Positions 28,604-39,119 are shown, counted from the first letter of the stretch. The stretch is 62,457 nt of DNA from Sulfuricella sp. (GCA_018336195.1 JAGXQV010000147.1:1-62457); one strand, 5' to 3'. The notes: generated from the sequence alone by a model not told the origin. Translations and numbers: made by a program.

Positions 28604-30802
28604 ATGGCCTGCGCATACCGTAAGAATTTACTCGCTTTAGTGATCCCCGCATTGTTTGCTGCGGGAAATGTCCGCGCCGGCGACGACGATCAAGTCCTCC
28701 AACTCCTGCCGCTCTCGCTCGAAGAGTTGTTCGCCACCAAGGTAATGACCGCCTCGCGGCGCGAGGAAGCGCGCGAACAAACCCCGGCGCACATTCTGGT
28801 TTTCACCCGCGAGCAGATCCGCGACCGCCGCTACAACAATCTCGCCGATTTGCTGGAAGACCTGCCGGGTGTGGATTTCCAGCGCGGCACCCGCTCCTCG
28901 CAATACAACTATTTCACCTTCCAGGGGCAGATCAGCAACACCAAGCTAATCATCATGCTCGATGGGGTGCGCATCGACAACCCGGTGGGCGGTTCTATCC
29001 CCATTGCCGAAAATTTCTCGCTGTTCCACGCCAAGCAGGTCGAAGTGCTGTATGGCCCGGCTGCAGCGCTCTACGGTGCAGATGCGATGGCCGGCGTGAT
29101 CAACATCATCACCGACCGCGCCGAAGGCCAGCCCACCGCCACGGTGAGATACAGCGCCGGCTCCTTTGATACCCAGGAAGGCTCGCTGCTCGCCTCCACC
29201 CCGATCGGCGAAGAATCCGGCCTGTCGGTCGGAGTCAATCGCCAGCGCTCCGCACGTGCCCAACTCGACCAATATTATCCGGGGCTGTTCCCCAAGGTAG
29301 ACGCCAAGACCTTCAGCGGCACCACGGTGATTCCCGCCGCGCAGCGTGAGAATTACACGGGCGGCCCGACCGGCGGAGAAAGTGATTACCTGCGTCTTGA
29401 CGCGGGCAAGCAATTCACCTTCGGCTATTACCGCAACCTTTACCATAGCCCGACCAGTACCGGCGACACCTCCAAGAACGCCCTGTACCTGTCCGATGCG
29501 CAAATCCGCAACGAAATCCAGACGTTCTACGGCAAGGCCCGTTTCAATTGGACCCCGGCGCTATCCGGCGAACTGGTGATCGACCATTCCCAATGGGAAG
29601 TCGAGCCTCAGTCGCGCTACTACAACATCTACACCGACTTCCGTGACGTCGGTTACCTGTACAGTTCAGGGCGGCGGCGCGGCATCGAACAGAATGTCAC
29701 CTGGCAGGCCAACGAGAACCATGTCGTGCAAGCCGGCGCAGGCTTCAAGGACTACCACGCGGTGGTTTCGCCCAACCTGCCCTCGCCGTACGTCGAAGGC
29801 CAGCAATACGTGTATCCCTCCACCACGCTACCCATCGCCATCACGTCCATGGATTACCGCAACGAGTCGGCCTACGCGCAATGGCAGGCCAAGTGGACCC
29901 CTGACCTTTCGACCACTGCCGGGGTACGCTACGACCACCACTCGGTATACGGCGGCAGCACCAACCCGCGCGCCGGCATCGTCTGGCAAAACCAGCCCGG
30001 CAGCTTCATCAAGCTGCTGTATGGTGAAGCGTTCCGCGCCCCTTCCCCGGATGAATTCCTCAATGCCTACGGCACCTTCACCGGTGCCAAGCAAGGTGAC
30101 TCGTTCATCGGCAGCAACTTCCGCGCAACCAACCTCAACCTCAAACCGGAAAAGGCCCGCGAACTGTCGCTTACCTGGGACTGGCGACCGCGCAACGATT
30201 TCAACTTGGTGGCGAATGCCTATGTCACCCGCGTCAGCGACGTAATCGTCACCCAGAGCGATGCCACCCCCATCCAATACATTCCCGGCGCGCTGCTCAC
30301 CAGCACCTCGATGAAGGCCAACAACGGCATGGATCGTTACTACGGTCTGGACATCGCGCCGCAGTGGCGTATCCCGCTGGGCGCGGGCTGGAACGCCGAC
30401 CTGTGGGGCAGCTATAGCTACGTACAGGGCAAAATCCAGGAAACCGATGGCGGCATCGAATGGGATCAGGCGCTTATTGCAGAACAGAAGGTCAAACTGG
30501 GTGCCACCTTCCGCCAGCGCGACTGGCTGACCATCACCGCGCGGATGCTGGCAACCGGCCCGGTCACCACGCTACGCAAGATCGGCAATAGCGGCGACCG
30601 ACTGGAATCCCCCGGCTACGCGGTGGCCAGTCTGCATTTCGGCTTCCACAAACTGGCCGACCGCAAGTTGTCGGCCTACGTCGACATCTACAATCTTTTC
30701 GACCGTCGTTACTACGCCGCTCACGGCAGCGCCAGCACCACTTTCGTGCAAATGCCCCAGCCCCCGCGCAGCCTGAACCTTACGCTGGAGTACAAGTTCT
30801 AG
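28604..30802 (+). CDS. TonB-dependent outer-membrane receptor
   Basis: 732 residues from ATG 28604, which has GGAG 9 bases upstream and yields a signal peptide ending near AGNVRAG. The plug domain spans about 45-160 (EQIRDRRYNNLADLLEDLPGV, VEVLYGPAAALYGADAMAGV), followed by a 22-strand barrel ending in LNLTLEYKF with terminal Phe. The plug start SLEELFATKVMTASRREE is typical of receptors co-encoded with signalling genes. The ligand is unknown. The next three genes overlap or abut, which points to a receptor-linked signalling pathway more than simple nutrient uptake. Confidence 0.92.
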   Translation: MACAYRKNLLALVIPALFAAGNVRAGDDDQVLQLLPLSLEELFATKVMTASRREEAREQTPAHILVFTREQIRDRRYNNLADLLEDLPGVDFQRGTRSSQYNYFTFQGQISNTKLIIMLDGVRIDNPVGGSIPIAENFSLFHAKQVEVLYGPAAALYGADAMAGVINIITDRAEGQPTATVRYSAGSFDTQEGSLLASTPIGEESGLSVGVNRQRSARAQLDQYYPGLFPKVDAKTFSGTTVIPAAQRENYTGGPTGGESDYLRLDAGKQFTFGYYRNLYHSPTSTGDTSKNALYLSDAQIRNEIQTFYGKARFNWTPALSGELVIDHSQWEVEPQSRYYNIYTDFRDVGYLYSSGRRRGIEQNVTWQANENHVVQAGAGFKDYHAVVSPNLPSPYVEGQQYVYPSTTLPIAITSMDYRNESAYAQWQAKWTPDLSTTAGVRYDHHSVYGGSTNPRAGIVWQNQPGSFIKLLYGEAFRAPSPDEFLNAYGTFTGAKQGDSFIGSNFRATNLNLKPEKARELSLTWDWRPRNDFNLVANAYVTRVSDVIVTQSDATPIQYIPGALLTSTSMKANNGMDRYYGLDIAPQWRIPLGAGWNADLWGSYSYVQGKIQETDGGIEWDQALIAEQKVKLGATFRQRDWLTITARMLATGPVTTLRKIGNSGDRLESPGYAVASLHFGFHKLADRKLSAYVDIYNLFDRRYYAAHGSASTTFVQMPQPPRSLNLTLEYKF

Positions 30803-30820
30803 ACTGACTGGCAGAATTCA

Positions 30821-31336
30821 ATGTTACGGCTAGTCATCGCAACGTTACTGGGACTTTCGTCCCTCTTTGCTCACGCCCAAAGCGGAGCGGTGTCGGAATA
30901 CGGACTGAAGGCCGTGCTGCTCTTCAAGCTGCCGCAGTTCGTCTATTGGCCGCAGGGCGACAAGCTTCCCACCACACCGGTGCTGTGCGTACAAGGCGCC
31001 AACCCGTTCGGCGGCACCTTGCTGCAACTGGTACGCAACACCGGCATTCCCACTGAAATTCGCCAGATTGAAGGCTCTGCCGGTTATGCCGGGTGCAACA
31101 TCCTGTTCATCAGTCGCTCCGAAGCAGCGCAAATGGACAGCCTGTTGCAGCGTCCCGCCCTCCGCAACATCCTGACGGTTTCCGATATTCCCGGTTTCGC
31201 ACGCGCCGGCGGCATGGTCGAACTGGTGCTGGAAGGCGACACGGTAGGCATCAACCTCAACCGCAAGGTTGCCCAGCGCCAAGGCCTGGACTTCAACGCC
31301 CAATTGCTGCGCCTCGCGCAAAGGGTGGAACAATGA
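30821..31336 (+). CDS. YfiR-like periplasmic protein (DUF4154)
   Basis: 171 residues. A signal peptide ([19 protein letters not shown]) is followed by the YfiR/DUF4154 domain: [18 protein letters not shown] at the start, ILFISRSEA centrally, and [20 protein letters not shown] near the end. In Pseudomonas YfiR restrains the cyclase YfiN. Here the following gene encodes a kinase with a periplasmic sensor, which is the likely partner (inference). The stop overlaps the kinase start (ATGA). Confidence 0.88.
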   Translation: MLRLVIATLLGLSSLFAHAQSGAVSEYGLKAVLLFKLPQFVYWPQGDKLPTTPVLCVQGANPFGGTLLQLVRNTGIPTEIRQIEGSAGYAGCNILFISRSEAAQMDSLLQRPALRNILTVSDIPGFARAGGMVELVLEGDTVGINLNRKVAQRQGLDFNAQLLRLAQRVEQ

Positions 31337-34300
31337 CCAGACGCACCATCGGCAAGCGGCTCGCCGCCGCGTGGGACCGGAAAACCATCCGCGCCAAGCT
31401 GTTGACCCTTTCCTCCCTGACATTGCTGATCGGCGCCCTGTTGGTGCTGGTGCTGGTCAATTACCAGCACCACCGCCTACTGCGCGGCGAGTGGACGGAT
31501 ACCGTGAATGCGCAAAACCGTCTGCTCGCCACCAACCTGCAGGCGGCAATCAGCTTCTACGACAAACGTGAAGCGGCGCGCCTCCTCCATTCGCTGTCGA
31601 GCAATCCGGCGGTGCTGCAAGCCCGCACCGTCATGCCGGACGGCGCGCTTTTTGCCGGCTACCTTCATCCCCAGGAAACCGAACGCACCTGGCCGGCAGC
31701 CGGCAAGGCCGAGGCCGGCGTCGAATTCTTCGAGGACGTGCTGTTTGCCTGGTACCCGGTGCTGGAAAACAACCGCGTTCAGGCGCGCCTGGAAGTCCTG
31801 ATTTCCCTGAAGGGCTTCCACGCCGCGATCAGCCGCACCCTCGCCGAAACCGCGGTAATCCTGACCCTCGGCCTGCTGCTCTTCTTCCTGCTTTCCGGCT
31901 ATATGGTGCGGCGCATTTCCGCACCGATATTGAAAATGAGCGACTTGGTCGGGCGAGTGGCGCTCGATTCCCAGACCTCGGACCGGGTAGCGGTGGAAAG
32001 CCGCGACGAGATCGGGCGCCTCGGAGCCGGCCTCAACATCATGCTCGACACCCTGCAATTGCGCGAACGCGAGTTGACGCTCTACCGCAACCACCTCGAA
32101 GAACTGGTGGAACAGCGCACCCAGGCTCTGAGCGAAGCCACCGAGGAGGCTCATCGCGCCAACCTCGCCAAGTCCGACTTCCTGGCGCGCATGAGCCACG
32201 AAATCCGCACCCCGATGAACGCCATCATCGGTCTTACCCGGCTGATCCTCAAATCGCGCCTGGACGCCCAGCAGCGCGACTACCTGGAAAAGGTCGCGGC
32301 CTCCTCCGATAGCCTGCTCGGGGTAATCAACGACGTACTCGACTATTCCAAGATCGAAGCCGGCAAACTTTCCCTGGAAACCATCCCCTTCGACCTCAAC
32401 CAGATGCTTCACGGGGTTTCCGGGGTGATCGCCCTGAAAGCGCATTCCAAAGGGCTTGAACTGCTCTTCCAGATCGCCCCCGATGTACCGCGCCGCCTGC
32501 TCGGCGATCCCTTGCGGCTGGGGCAGATTCTCGTCAACCTCGCCAGCAATGCCGTCAAATTCACCGAGCAAGGCGAGGTCACGATACGCGTGCAATTGCT
32601 GGAGCGCACCAACCAGCAAGTCGCCCTGCGCTTCTCGGTGAGCGACACCGGCATCGGGGTCTCCCCGGAACGCCGGCGCGACCTCTTCACCCCCTTCACG
32701 CAGGGCGACGACACCATCACCCGGCGCTACGGCGGCACCGGGCTGGGCTTGGCGATTTGCCGCCAGCTCTGCGAAATGATGGGCGGCGAAATCGGCCTGG
32801 AAAGCACCCCCGGCCAGGGCAGCACCTTCCATTTCACGGCACGCCTGGGAATGGATCACGAACGGGTCAACGCACCGGTACGAGCCGAACAAATCTCCGG
32901 GCTGCGCGTGCTGGTGGTCGACGACAACCAAAGCACCCGCCTGATCCTCACCGAAATGCTCAGCTATCTGGAGATGCGTCCCGATACCTGTGCCAGCGGC
33001 GCCGCAGCCCTGGCCATGCTGGACGCCGCGATGCAGGCTGGCGACCCGTATCGGCTGGTGCTGCTCGACTGGCTGATGCCCGGCATCGACGGCATCGAAA
33101 CCGCGCGCCGCATCAACCGTAACGACAAACTGCGCGGCAGCGCCCCGGCCATCCTGATGATCACCGCCGGCAGCTACGACGTGGTCATCGGCCACATGCA
33201 CAGCGCCGGACTGTCGCATCTGCTCACCAAGCCGATCAATGAATCCTCGCTGCTCGACGCGCTCCTCGAAATTCTCGCCGGCCATGCCGTCATGGATGCG
33301 CAACGCAAGGAACGGCGGCGCCAGCGTGAAGTTTCACCGAATTTGCAAAATATTCAGGGCGCCCACATCCTGCTGGTCGACGACGTCGAACTCAACCGCA
33401 TGGTGGCGATAGAAATCCTCCGCGAAACCGGAGTACACATCGACGTCGCCTGCAACGGCCGGGAAGCCGTGGAGAAGGTCAACAACGGCGCCTACGCGCT
33501 GGTGCTGATGGACATCCAGATGCCGGAAATGGACGGTCTCACCGCTACCCGCGAAATCCGCGCCAATCCGCGTTTCCAGAAACTTCCCATCATCGCCATG
33601 ACCGCCCATGCCATGACCGGCGACCGCGAACGCAGCCTCGCTGCGGGGATGAACGACCATCTCACCAAACCCATCGACGCCGATGCCCTGATCGCCGCGC
33701 TGGTGCACTGGATCGACCCCGCTGCGGTACCGCAAAGCGTTGCAGCCTCCGCAGCACCGACCGAAGCAGCGGAAAGCGACTTCATCCCGCCGCTGGATGG
33801 CGTGGATACCCGGACCGGCCTGAAAAACACCATGAACAGCCCGGCCCTGTACCGCCGCATCCTCCGGAGTTTCGCCCAGGAATTCGGCAGTGCCGACCAT
33901 GACATCCAAAGCGCCGTCAACGACGGCTCCCTCGAAGGCGCCCGGCGCCGCGCCCATTCCGCCAAGTCGTCCGCCGCCACCATCGGAGCGGAAACCCTTG
34001 CCGATCATGCCCGCCGCTTGGAACAGAAACTCGTCAGCGAGATTCCCAGTGAGCAGGAAATGCTCGGTTTCAGCGCCGAATTGCGGCGCGTGATCGCCGC
34101 CCTGGCAACCCTCGCGGGGAACGAAACAGCGCCTGACGAACAAACCGGGTTGCGAGATGCGGCGCACATCGGCCCATGTTTGGACCGTCTGCGCACGCTC
34201 CTAGAGAATGACGACGCCGATGCCGAAAGCGAACTGGCCGAACTCGAAAAACTGCTCCCCGGCCCGGACTGGCAGGATGCCCTGCGCGACCTACGCGAAC

Positions 34301-34380
34301 AGATCGAGGATATCGAATACGAAACAGCCCTGGCGATGGTGGCATGCCTCGAAGTGCAATGGGGGAACCACCCGGCATGA
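31333..34380 (+). CDS. Hybrid sensor histidine kinase with two receivers and HPt
   Basis: 1,015 residues from ATG 31333. Order: TM1 (about 25-45), a CHASE8-like periplasmic sensor ([21 protein letters not shown] region), TM2 (about 170-195), HAMP, HisKA with His near 287 ([17 protein letters not shown]), HATPase (GTGLGLAI), receiver 1 ([12 protein letters not shown], about 524-640), receiver 2 ([12 protein letters not shown], about 678-795) and a C-terminal HPt with His near 875 ([20 protein letters not shown]). This BarA-like layout is a full phosphorelay. The stop overlaps the next start, so phosphate probably passes to the REC-GGDEF protein. Confidence 0.93.
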   Translation: MTRRTIGKRLAAAWDRKTIRAKLLTLSSLTLLIGALLVLVLVNYQHHRLLRGEWTDTVNAQNRLLATNLQAAISFYDKREAARLLHSLSSNPAVLQARTVMPDGALFAGYLHPQETERTWPAAGKAEAGVEFFEDVLFAWYPVLENNRVQARLEVLISLKGFHAAISRTLAETAVILTLGLLLFFLLSGYMVRRISAPILKMSDLVGRVALDSQTSDRVAVESRDEIGRLGAGLNIMLDTLQLRERELTLYRNHLEELVEQRTQALSEATEEAHRANLAKSDFLARMSHEIRTPMNAIIGLTRLILKSRLDAQQRDYLEKVAASSDSLLGVINDVLDYSKIEAGKLSLETIPFDLNQMLHGVSGVIALKAHSKGLELLFQIAPDVPRRLLGDPLRLGQILVNLASNAVKFTEQGEVTIRVQLLERTNQQVALRFSVSDTGIGVSPERRRDLFTPFTQGDDTITRRYGGTGLGLAICRQLCEMMGGEIGLESTPGQGSTFHFTARLGMDHERVNAPVRAEQISGLRVLVVDDNQSTRLILTEMLSYLEMRPDTCASGAAALAMLDAAMQAGDPYRLVLLDWLMPGIDGIETARRINRNDKLRGSAPAILMITAGSYDVVIGHMHSAGLSHLLTKPINESSLLDALLEILAGHAVMDAQRKERRRQREVSPNLQNIQGAHILLVDDVELNRMVAIEILRETGVHIDVACNGREAVEKVNNGAYALVLMDIQMPEMDGLTATREIRANPRFQKLPIIAMTAHAMTGDRERSLAAGMNDHLTKPIDADALIAALVHWIDPAAVPQSVAASAAPTEAAESDFIPPLDGVDTRTGLKNTMNSPALYRRILRSFAQEFGSADHDIQSAVNDGSLEGARRRAHSAKSSAATIGAETLADHARRLEQKLVSEIPSEQEMLGFSAELRRVIAALATLAGNETAPDEQTGLRDAAHIGPCLDRLRTLLENDDADAESELAELEKLLPGPDWQDALRDLREQIEDIEYETALAMVACLEVQWGNHPA

Positions 34381-35306
34381 GCCACTCTTCCTATACCCTG
34401 CTGATCGTCGACGACGAAAAGCAAAACCGCACCCTGTTGCTGGAGCTACTCAAGAGCGACTACCGGATCATCCTTGCCAAAAACGGCGTCCAGGCACTGG
34501 AAAGGGCCAGGGAACACGGCCCCGATCTGATCCTGCTCGACGTGATGATGCCGGAAATGGACGGCTACGCGACCATCCACATTCTCAAGGAAGACGAAAG
34601 CACTCGCGAAATTCCGGTGATTTTCATATCCGCCCTCGATTCAGCGAGCGACGAGGAAAAGGGGCTGGAACTGGGTGCGGTCGACTACATCACCAAACCC
34701 TTCCATCCCTCCATCGTCCTGATCCGGGTGCGCAACCACCTGCAAATGCTCCATCAGCGCCGTTTGCTGGAACAGCTTGCCCTGCTCGACAGCCTTACTG
34801 AAATCCCCAACCGGCGGCGTTTCGCCCAGATCTTCGAACAGGAATGGCACCGCTGCCAGCGCTGCAAACACCCGCTCTCGCTGGCGGTCGTCGACGTCGA
34901 TCATTTCAAGCGCTACAACGACACCTACGGCCATGCCGCCGGCGACGAAGTGCTGCGCCGAGTCGCCCAGACCCTCAACGGCACCGCCCGCCGCGCCGGC
35001 GATTTCGTTGCCCGCTACGGCGGCGAGGAATTCATCGTCCTGCTTCCCGAGATGAACGGCACCGATGCACAGACCTTTGTCGAACAAATGCGCCAGGATG
35101 TCGAAGCCCTCAAGCTCCCCCACGCCACCTCGTCGGTGTGCCCGTGGATCACCGTGAGCATCGGCGCCACCACCCTCATCCCCGATTCCTCGCAACCCGA
35201 TACCGATTTCTTCTGTCTCGCCGACTCCTTCCTCTACCAAGCCAAACGCGACGGACGCAACCGGGTGTGCTGGGGTTCAGCAGAGGCAAGGCAAGAAGGA
35301 AACTGA
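34377..35306 (+). CDS. Response-regulator diguanylate cyclase (REC-GGDEF)
   Basis: 309 residues from ATG 34377, overlapping the kinase stop. The receiver has DDE at 12-14 and the phosphoacceptor Asp55 ([13 protein letters not shown]), with Lys in YITKPF. The GGDEF domain carries an active GGEEF in ARYGGEEF and an RAGD inhibitory site five residues upstream. Phosphorylation should promote dimerisation and c-di-GMP synthesis, as in PleD/WspR. It is the output of the TonB receptor-YfiR-kinase operon. Confidence 0.94.
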   Translation: MSHSSYTLLIVDDEKQNRTLLLELLKSDYRIILAKNGVQALERAREHGPDLILLDVMMPEMDGYATIHILKEDESTREIPVIFISALDSASDEEKGLELGAVDYITKPFHPSIVLIRVRNHLQMLHQRRLLEQLALLDSLTEIPNRRRFAQIFEQEWHRCQRCKHPLSLAVVDVDHFKRYNDTYGHAAGDEVLRRVAQTLNGTARRAGDFVARYGGEEFIVLLPEMNGTDAQTFVEQMRQDVEALKLPHATSSVCPWITVSIGATTLIPDSSQPDTDFFCLADSFLYQAKRDGRNRVCWGSAEARQEGN

Positions 35307-35433
35307 TACCGGAGCAGAAGTACAATCAGCCAGGGAGAAACTGCGGTGCCGACCGGCAAGGGCCGGATTCCCCTTCCCGCCCAATTGCTGGGCAGGCGTC
35401 TTCGGGGTCGAGCTAGGAATAGCTAGGAGCCTG

Positions 35434-35841
35434 TCACTTCAACGCCGCCCGCAGCTTCTCCACGGTTTTCGGCTCGATGTCGTAGCCGATTTCCCAGCCG
35501 GGGTTGAGGGAGATACCGGCGCCTTCCCCCATTTTTTCCAGCACCCATTTGAATTCGGTGAGCAGGCCGCCGCCGAAGCCGGGAAACTCCTGCACTATCG
35601 GCTTGGCGCGCTCCGGGCTGGTAAACAGCAGCATCACCGGGATGCCGCTTTCGTCTTCCACGACCAGCGGTTTGGCGCTGGTGTTGAGTTGAATCCCGGA
35701 TTTACTTTCGTCCTGGATGGGCATGAAGATTTCGGAATTACTCAGGTCGCGCAGAAAATCGGCCTCGGAAAGGCCGCCTGCATGGAGTGCCTCCAGTTTG
35801 CGTTCCAGTTCGGTACGGGCTTCGAATACGGTTTCGTTCAC
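35434..35841 (-). CDS. SseB-family protein
   Basis: 135 residues with a GTG start at 35841 (AGGTGAC upstream). It matches the SseB/enhanced-serine-sensitivity fold: SEADFLRDLSNSEIFMPI, IPVMLLFTSPERAK and NPGWEIGYDIEPKTVEKL at the C-terminus. It is cytoplasmic and its molecular function is not established. The start overlaps the preceding lipoprotein stop, so it is the last gene of the barnase-barstar operon. Confidence 0.8.
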   Translation of the reverse strand: MNETVFEARTELERKLEALHAGGLSEADFLRDLSNSEIFMPIQDESKSGIQLNTSAKPLVVEDESGIPVMLLFTSPERAKPIVQEFPGFGGGLLTEFKWVLEKMGEGAGISLNPGWEIGYDIEPKTVEKLRAALK

Positions 35842-36329
35842 GGTGTCACCTGTTGAGGATTGGGAGCAGCAGCGGCTGCAGGGTTGGATGCGCCTTCGGC
35901 GGGCATCTTGGGTTTCGGCTTGGCCGGCGCGGGCACGAAATGGGGAGGCTGATCCAGCGCCATTTCGAAGCTGCCCTGCAACTCGCCGGGATCTTCGATT
36001 TTCTTTTCGACCACGAACATCGAGCAGTCGGCCAGATTGGTCATATATTGCCCGGCCTTGTCCTTCAGTACGTAATAGCCATCGCCGGCATCGTAAACAT
36101 CGACCTTGCCGATCTCGCCGGCATCGGGCGGCATCTTGTAGCGGGTGATGCATTTCGGCCGGGCGGTCACCACCACCGAACGCATGTAAGCGTCATCCCA
36201 GGGATAGGACTTTTCGCGTATCAGGGTGATTGCCGTTTCTGCGCCGTTGATCATGTAAGAGGCGGTTTCGGCGGAGGAACAACCGCCCAGCAAGGGAAGC
36301 AAGACCAGGAAAAGGACGTTTCTGTTCAC
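35838..36329 (-). CDS. Putative lipoprotein
   Basis: 163 residues with a GTG start. A short signal ends in a lipobox (LPLLGGC), then a compact domain (TAITLIREKSYPWDDAYMRS, KCITRYKMPPD) and a Pro/Ala-rich tail. I do not recognise the family. It lies 34 bp after barstar and overlaps the SseB-like gene. Confidence 0.75.
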   Translation of the reverse strand: MNRNVLFLVLLPLLGGCSSAETASYMINGAETAITLIREKSYPWDDAYMRSVVVTARPKCITRYKMPPDAGEIGKVDVYDAGDGYYVLKDKAGQYMTNLADCSMFVVEKKIEDPGELQGSFEMALDQPPHFVPAPAKPKPKMPAEGASNPAAAAAPNPQQVTP

Positions 36330-36363
36330 TTTTCGCACCGTTTCATGTGGATAAGCCGTAAGC

Positions 36364-36651
36364 CTAACGCGAATGTTTCGCGGCAGGCAAGAATTCCAGC
36401 GTAAGGTCGGTGCGCTCGGCGGCAACCTCCTTGAGCAGCCCGGCCAGCTTGGCGTAGTCGGCACCAAGTTTGGCACTCGCGGTTTCGCAGTCTTCCCAGA
36501 CGATTTCCAGCGGCCCTTCCACGTCGCCGGTCAGGGCGTCCCACAGCGCATCCAGGTTACGCCCGAAGTGCGCGGGCAGTTCTAGTTGACGGGCCAGTTC
36601 GTCGTAAAAGTGCGCAGGTGTATCGATGTTGGTGAGGCGGCAGCGTTTCAT
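36364..36651 (-). CDS. Barstar-family ribonuclease inhibitor
   Basis: 95 residues. FGRNLDALWDALTGDVEGP is the diagnostic barstar segment, whose helix plugs the barnase active site. ATG 36651 overlaps the barnase stop (ATGA), so toxin and inhibitor are made together. It protects the cytoplasm from the ribonuclease before or in place of export. Confidence 0.92.
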   Translation of the reverse strand: MKRCRLTNIDTPAHFYDELARQLELPAHFGRNLDALWDALTGDVEGPLEIVWEDCETASAKLGADYAKLAGLLKEVAAERTDLTLEFLPAAKHSR

Positions 36652-37118
36652 TGGCAGTCCGATATTTCGACAAAGGTTTGGTAATGATCGACCGTCACGC
36701 GGCGCATTCCGCTGGCGGAAAACAGCAGGCGTTTGGCGCCGCGATGGCCGCCCCGGTAATCGAGGTCGGCTTCCCGCCAGTTGCCGGCGGGCAGGCGTCC
36801 TTCGTGGTTGCCGAAACGGTCGCCGCCGATACTCTTGCCGTGCAGCGCCGGCACGCTCCACAAATCCCGGCCGGGCTGCCAGCCTTGGCGTTGGGCATCT
36901 TTCTTGGTGATGAATTTATCCGGCAGACGGGCATTGCGCGAGGCGTTGAGCGCTTTCAGAACACTCCTCAATTCGGCTTCGTCGATCTTGAAGGGGAGAC
37001 GCTGGTTGAGGGCTTGCGCCGCACTGTCGCACGACATCGCCCCGGCGTTGGGCGCGCCGAGCAGGAACAGGAGCGCCAGGACCGCCGCACGGAATTTTGC
37101 TGGTGTTGGGTTTATCAT
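36648..37118 (-). CDS. Secreted barnase-like ribonuclease
   Basis: 156 residues. A signal peptide (about 1-27, ending APNAGA) precedes a microbial guanyl-specific ribonuclease domain: LPDKFITKKDAQRQGW, GGDRFGNHEGRLP, and the catalytic set Glu in READLDYRGG, Arg in RGAKRLLFS and His in VTVDHYQTFVEI. It cleaves RNA 3' to G in the family. Export suggests a nutritional or antagonistic role. It is the first gene of a four-gene operon with barstar, a lipoprotein and an SseB-like protein. Confidence 0.92.
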   Translation of the reverse strand: MINPTPAKFRAAVLALLFLLGAPNAGAMSCDSAAQALNQRLPFKIDEAELRSVLKALNASRNARLPDKFITKKDAQRQGWQPGRDLWSVPALHGKSIGGDRFGNHEGRLPAGNWREADLDYRGGHRGAKRLLFSASGMRRVTVDHYQTFVEISDCQ

Positions 37119-37205
37119 TGCGCTAGTTTACACCAGCATCGCTTGAAAATACCCGATGATTTTGATATGGTAATAGCCATTATTTCAGCAAGGAAACCGT
37201 TAATC

Positions 37206-37604
37206 ATGGAAAACCCGCCCATCCCTTTGACTTTCGAAGACGCCCTGACTTACGTCGCTCAGGCCGACCATGCCGCTTTCGTGTACCGCCCGGTATTCGA
37301 GGACAACCCCGAAGAAGCCACCGGCGCCCGCGTGCTGGTGCTGTTCAGTGACGACGAGGGCGTCAAGCTGCGCTATGCCGCCGGCCCCCTGTTCATGCAC
37401 GCCTTCTTCGAAGATGAAATCATGCCGGTCGCCGAGGCACCGGAAAAAGCCCGGGCGATGCGCTACATTCCCACTCGCTACGAAGAGGAAATGTTCACCA
37501 GCAACCTGCAAAATGCCATTCAGGCACTGATGGAAAATGCCCGTTTAGTAGCCAACGGAGAGGTTCCCCAGAAAAAGAAGATCATTCCCCTCCATCCGGC
37601 TTAA
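37206..37604 (+). CDS. Conserved hypothetical protein
   Basis: 132 residues from ATG 37206 (AAGGAAA about 9 bases upstream). Acidic, cytoplasmic, no known motif; contains FEDALTYVAQADHAAFVYRP and a Lys-rich C-terminus (PQKKKIIPLHPA). It converges on mtfA with a 23-bp overlap of the 3' ends. Confidence 0.7.
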   Translation: MENPPIPLTFEDALTYVAQADHAAFVYRPVFEDNPEEATGARVLVLFSDDEGVKLRYAAGPLFMHAFFEDEIMPVAEAPEKARAMRYIPTRYEEEMFTSNLQNAIQALMENARLVANGEVPQKKKIIPLHPA

Positions 37605-38415
37605 CGCAATTTTCGCAAAGCGAATCAGCGTCCTGCTCTCCCGCGGGGAGAACGTTAGGAGAGAGAGGAAGCGGTTCCTGCCGGTAGAACGCCGCCAAGT
37701 GCCGGTACACCGCCGCATAAGCAGCCTTGAGCCGCGCCGGATCGACGAAAAACGCTTCGCTGGCGACGGCGAAGAATTCCGCGGGATGTTCGGCGGCATA
37801 AGGATCGAGCGCGGTTTCCTCGCCATTGTCGAGTTGCGCGTTGATGGCCGCGAAGGCGGCGGAAAAATCCCGTGCCCACTCCGTCCGGCTCATTCCGGCG
37901 TGCAGCGGCGGCTGGCCGCGGGGCGTGCCGTTGCGCATATCCAGTTTATGCACGAATTCGTGGATCACCACGTTCACCCCGGCCGCAGTGTCGCCCTCCT
38001 CCGGCCAGGACAGGATCACCGGCCCGCCTTCCCAGGCTTCGCCGGCGAGCACGTCGGCGTATTCGTGGACCACGCCGTCCTCGTCCATGAAACTGCGCGG
38101 CACGATGAATTCGCCGGGATAGACGACCACCTCCACCCAGCCCTCGTACCAATCCAGGCCGAGATTGAGGATGGGCAGCACAGCCTGCAGAGCAATGGTC
38201 AGACGCGCCTCATTGGAAAGGGAAAACCCCGCAGCGGATTGCAGCGCCTTTTCGCTGAGAAATTGCAGCGCCAATTCGTGCAGACGCCGCCGTTCGGCAC
38301 CATCAAGGCGCGCCAGGAAAGGCATGTGCGCCTCCGCCCGCGCCCATTGCTCCGGCGTCACATGGCTGGCGTGCAGCATACGGCGGCGCAGCCATTTCTT
38401 CAGGAATGCGAACAT
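37582..38415 (-). CDS. mtfA: MtfA-type zinc peptidase (M90 family)
   Basis: 277 residues. The zinc site is VVIHEFVHKLD (HExxH) with a downstream Glu in HPAEFFAVASEAFF as third ligand. WYEGWVEVVVYPGEFIVPR and GPVILSW are also typical. E. coli MtfA binds the Mlc repressor and has aminopeptidase activity, affecting PtsG control. A hydrophobic LTIALQAVLPILNLGLDW helix sits before the active site. Single gene. Confidence 0.9.
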   Translation of the reverse strand: MFAFLKKWLRRRMLHASHVTPEQWARAEAHMPFLARLDGAERRRLHELALQFLSEKALQSAAGFSLSNEARLTIALQAVLPILNLGLDWYEGWVEVVVYPGEFIVPRSFMDEDGVVHEYADVLAGEAWEGGPVILSWPEEGDTAAGVNVVIHEFVHKLDMRNGTPRGQPPLHAGMSRTEWARDFSAAFAAINAQLDNGEETALDPYAAEHPAEFFAVASEAFFVDPARLKAAYAAVYRHLAAFYRQEPLPLSPNVLPAGEQDADSLCENCVKPDGGE

Positions 38416-38493
38416 GACAAAAATGTAAAACCCATGAATTTAAACGAATTGGCTACAATGCCCCACCTTGACCCGACAGGAGAATAAACCATC

Positions 38494-39105
38494 ATGATTT
38501 CCGACACCAAGCGCTTCGAACAAGCCATCGCCGCCATCGACGCCGTCAATGCCGAAGACCCCCGTAAGGAAACCGCTCCAGACGGCAAGGAATATCCCAA
38601 GGAACTGTTGTACGGCATGCGCATGAGCGACATGCTCGACCGCTTCGCTCCGGAAGCCGACGAAGTCGTGAAGCTGGCGGTGCGCGCCCAGCACATCAAA
38701 CGCTGGGCGATCCCGCGCAGCGACTACCCGATGGACGGCTTCGGCTACAAGCAGTGGCGCACCACCCTTTACAAATTCCACGCCGACCTGGTCGCCGACA
38801 TCCTGCGCGAGGCCGGCTACGACGAGGAAACCATCAAGCGCGTCCATTCCGCGGTGCGCAAGGAAGCGCTCAAGCTCAACAAAGACACCCAGATGGTGGA
38901 AGACGTCGCTGATCTGGTGTTCCTGGAGCATTACATCGAGGAATTCGTCCAGAAATACAGCCACTATGACCAGACCAAGATGTTCGACATCCTGCGCAAG
39001 ACCTGGAAGAAAATGTCGGAGCGCGGCCACGAAGCAGCCCTGAAGATCGCCAAGATTCCCGCCCACCTTGCCCCGACCGTGGTGCAAGCAGTACGCGGCG
39101 AATAA
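38494..39105 (+). CDS. DUF4202 family protein
   Basis: 203 residues with a CAGGAGAA RBS. Fully alpha-helical and rich in charged residues; YPKELLYGMRMSDMLDRFAP, AQHIKRWAIPRSDYPMDG and LEHYIEEFVQKYSHYD match the DUF4202 family. It contains conserved His residues suggestive of an HD-like metal site, but no function is established. An 11-bp hairpin (39120-39154) follows. Confidence 0.8.
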   Translation: MISDTKRFEQAIAAIDAVNAEDPRKETAPDGKEYPKELLYGMRMSDMLDRFAPEADEVVKLAVRAQHIKRWAIPRSDYPMDGFGYKQWRTTLYKFHADLVADILREAGYDEETIKRVHSAVRKEALKLNKDTQMVEDVADLVFLEHYIEEFVQKYSHYDQTKMFDILRKTWKKMSERGHEAALKIAKIPAHLAPTVVQAVRGE

Positions 39106-39119
39106 GCCCTCCGTCTTAT

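Noticed and set aside
31477..33303. 608-codon minus-strand open frame inside the hybrid kinase gene
   Set aside because: Mirror frame of a well-supported kinase; composition is an artefact of codon bias.
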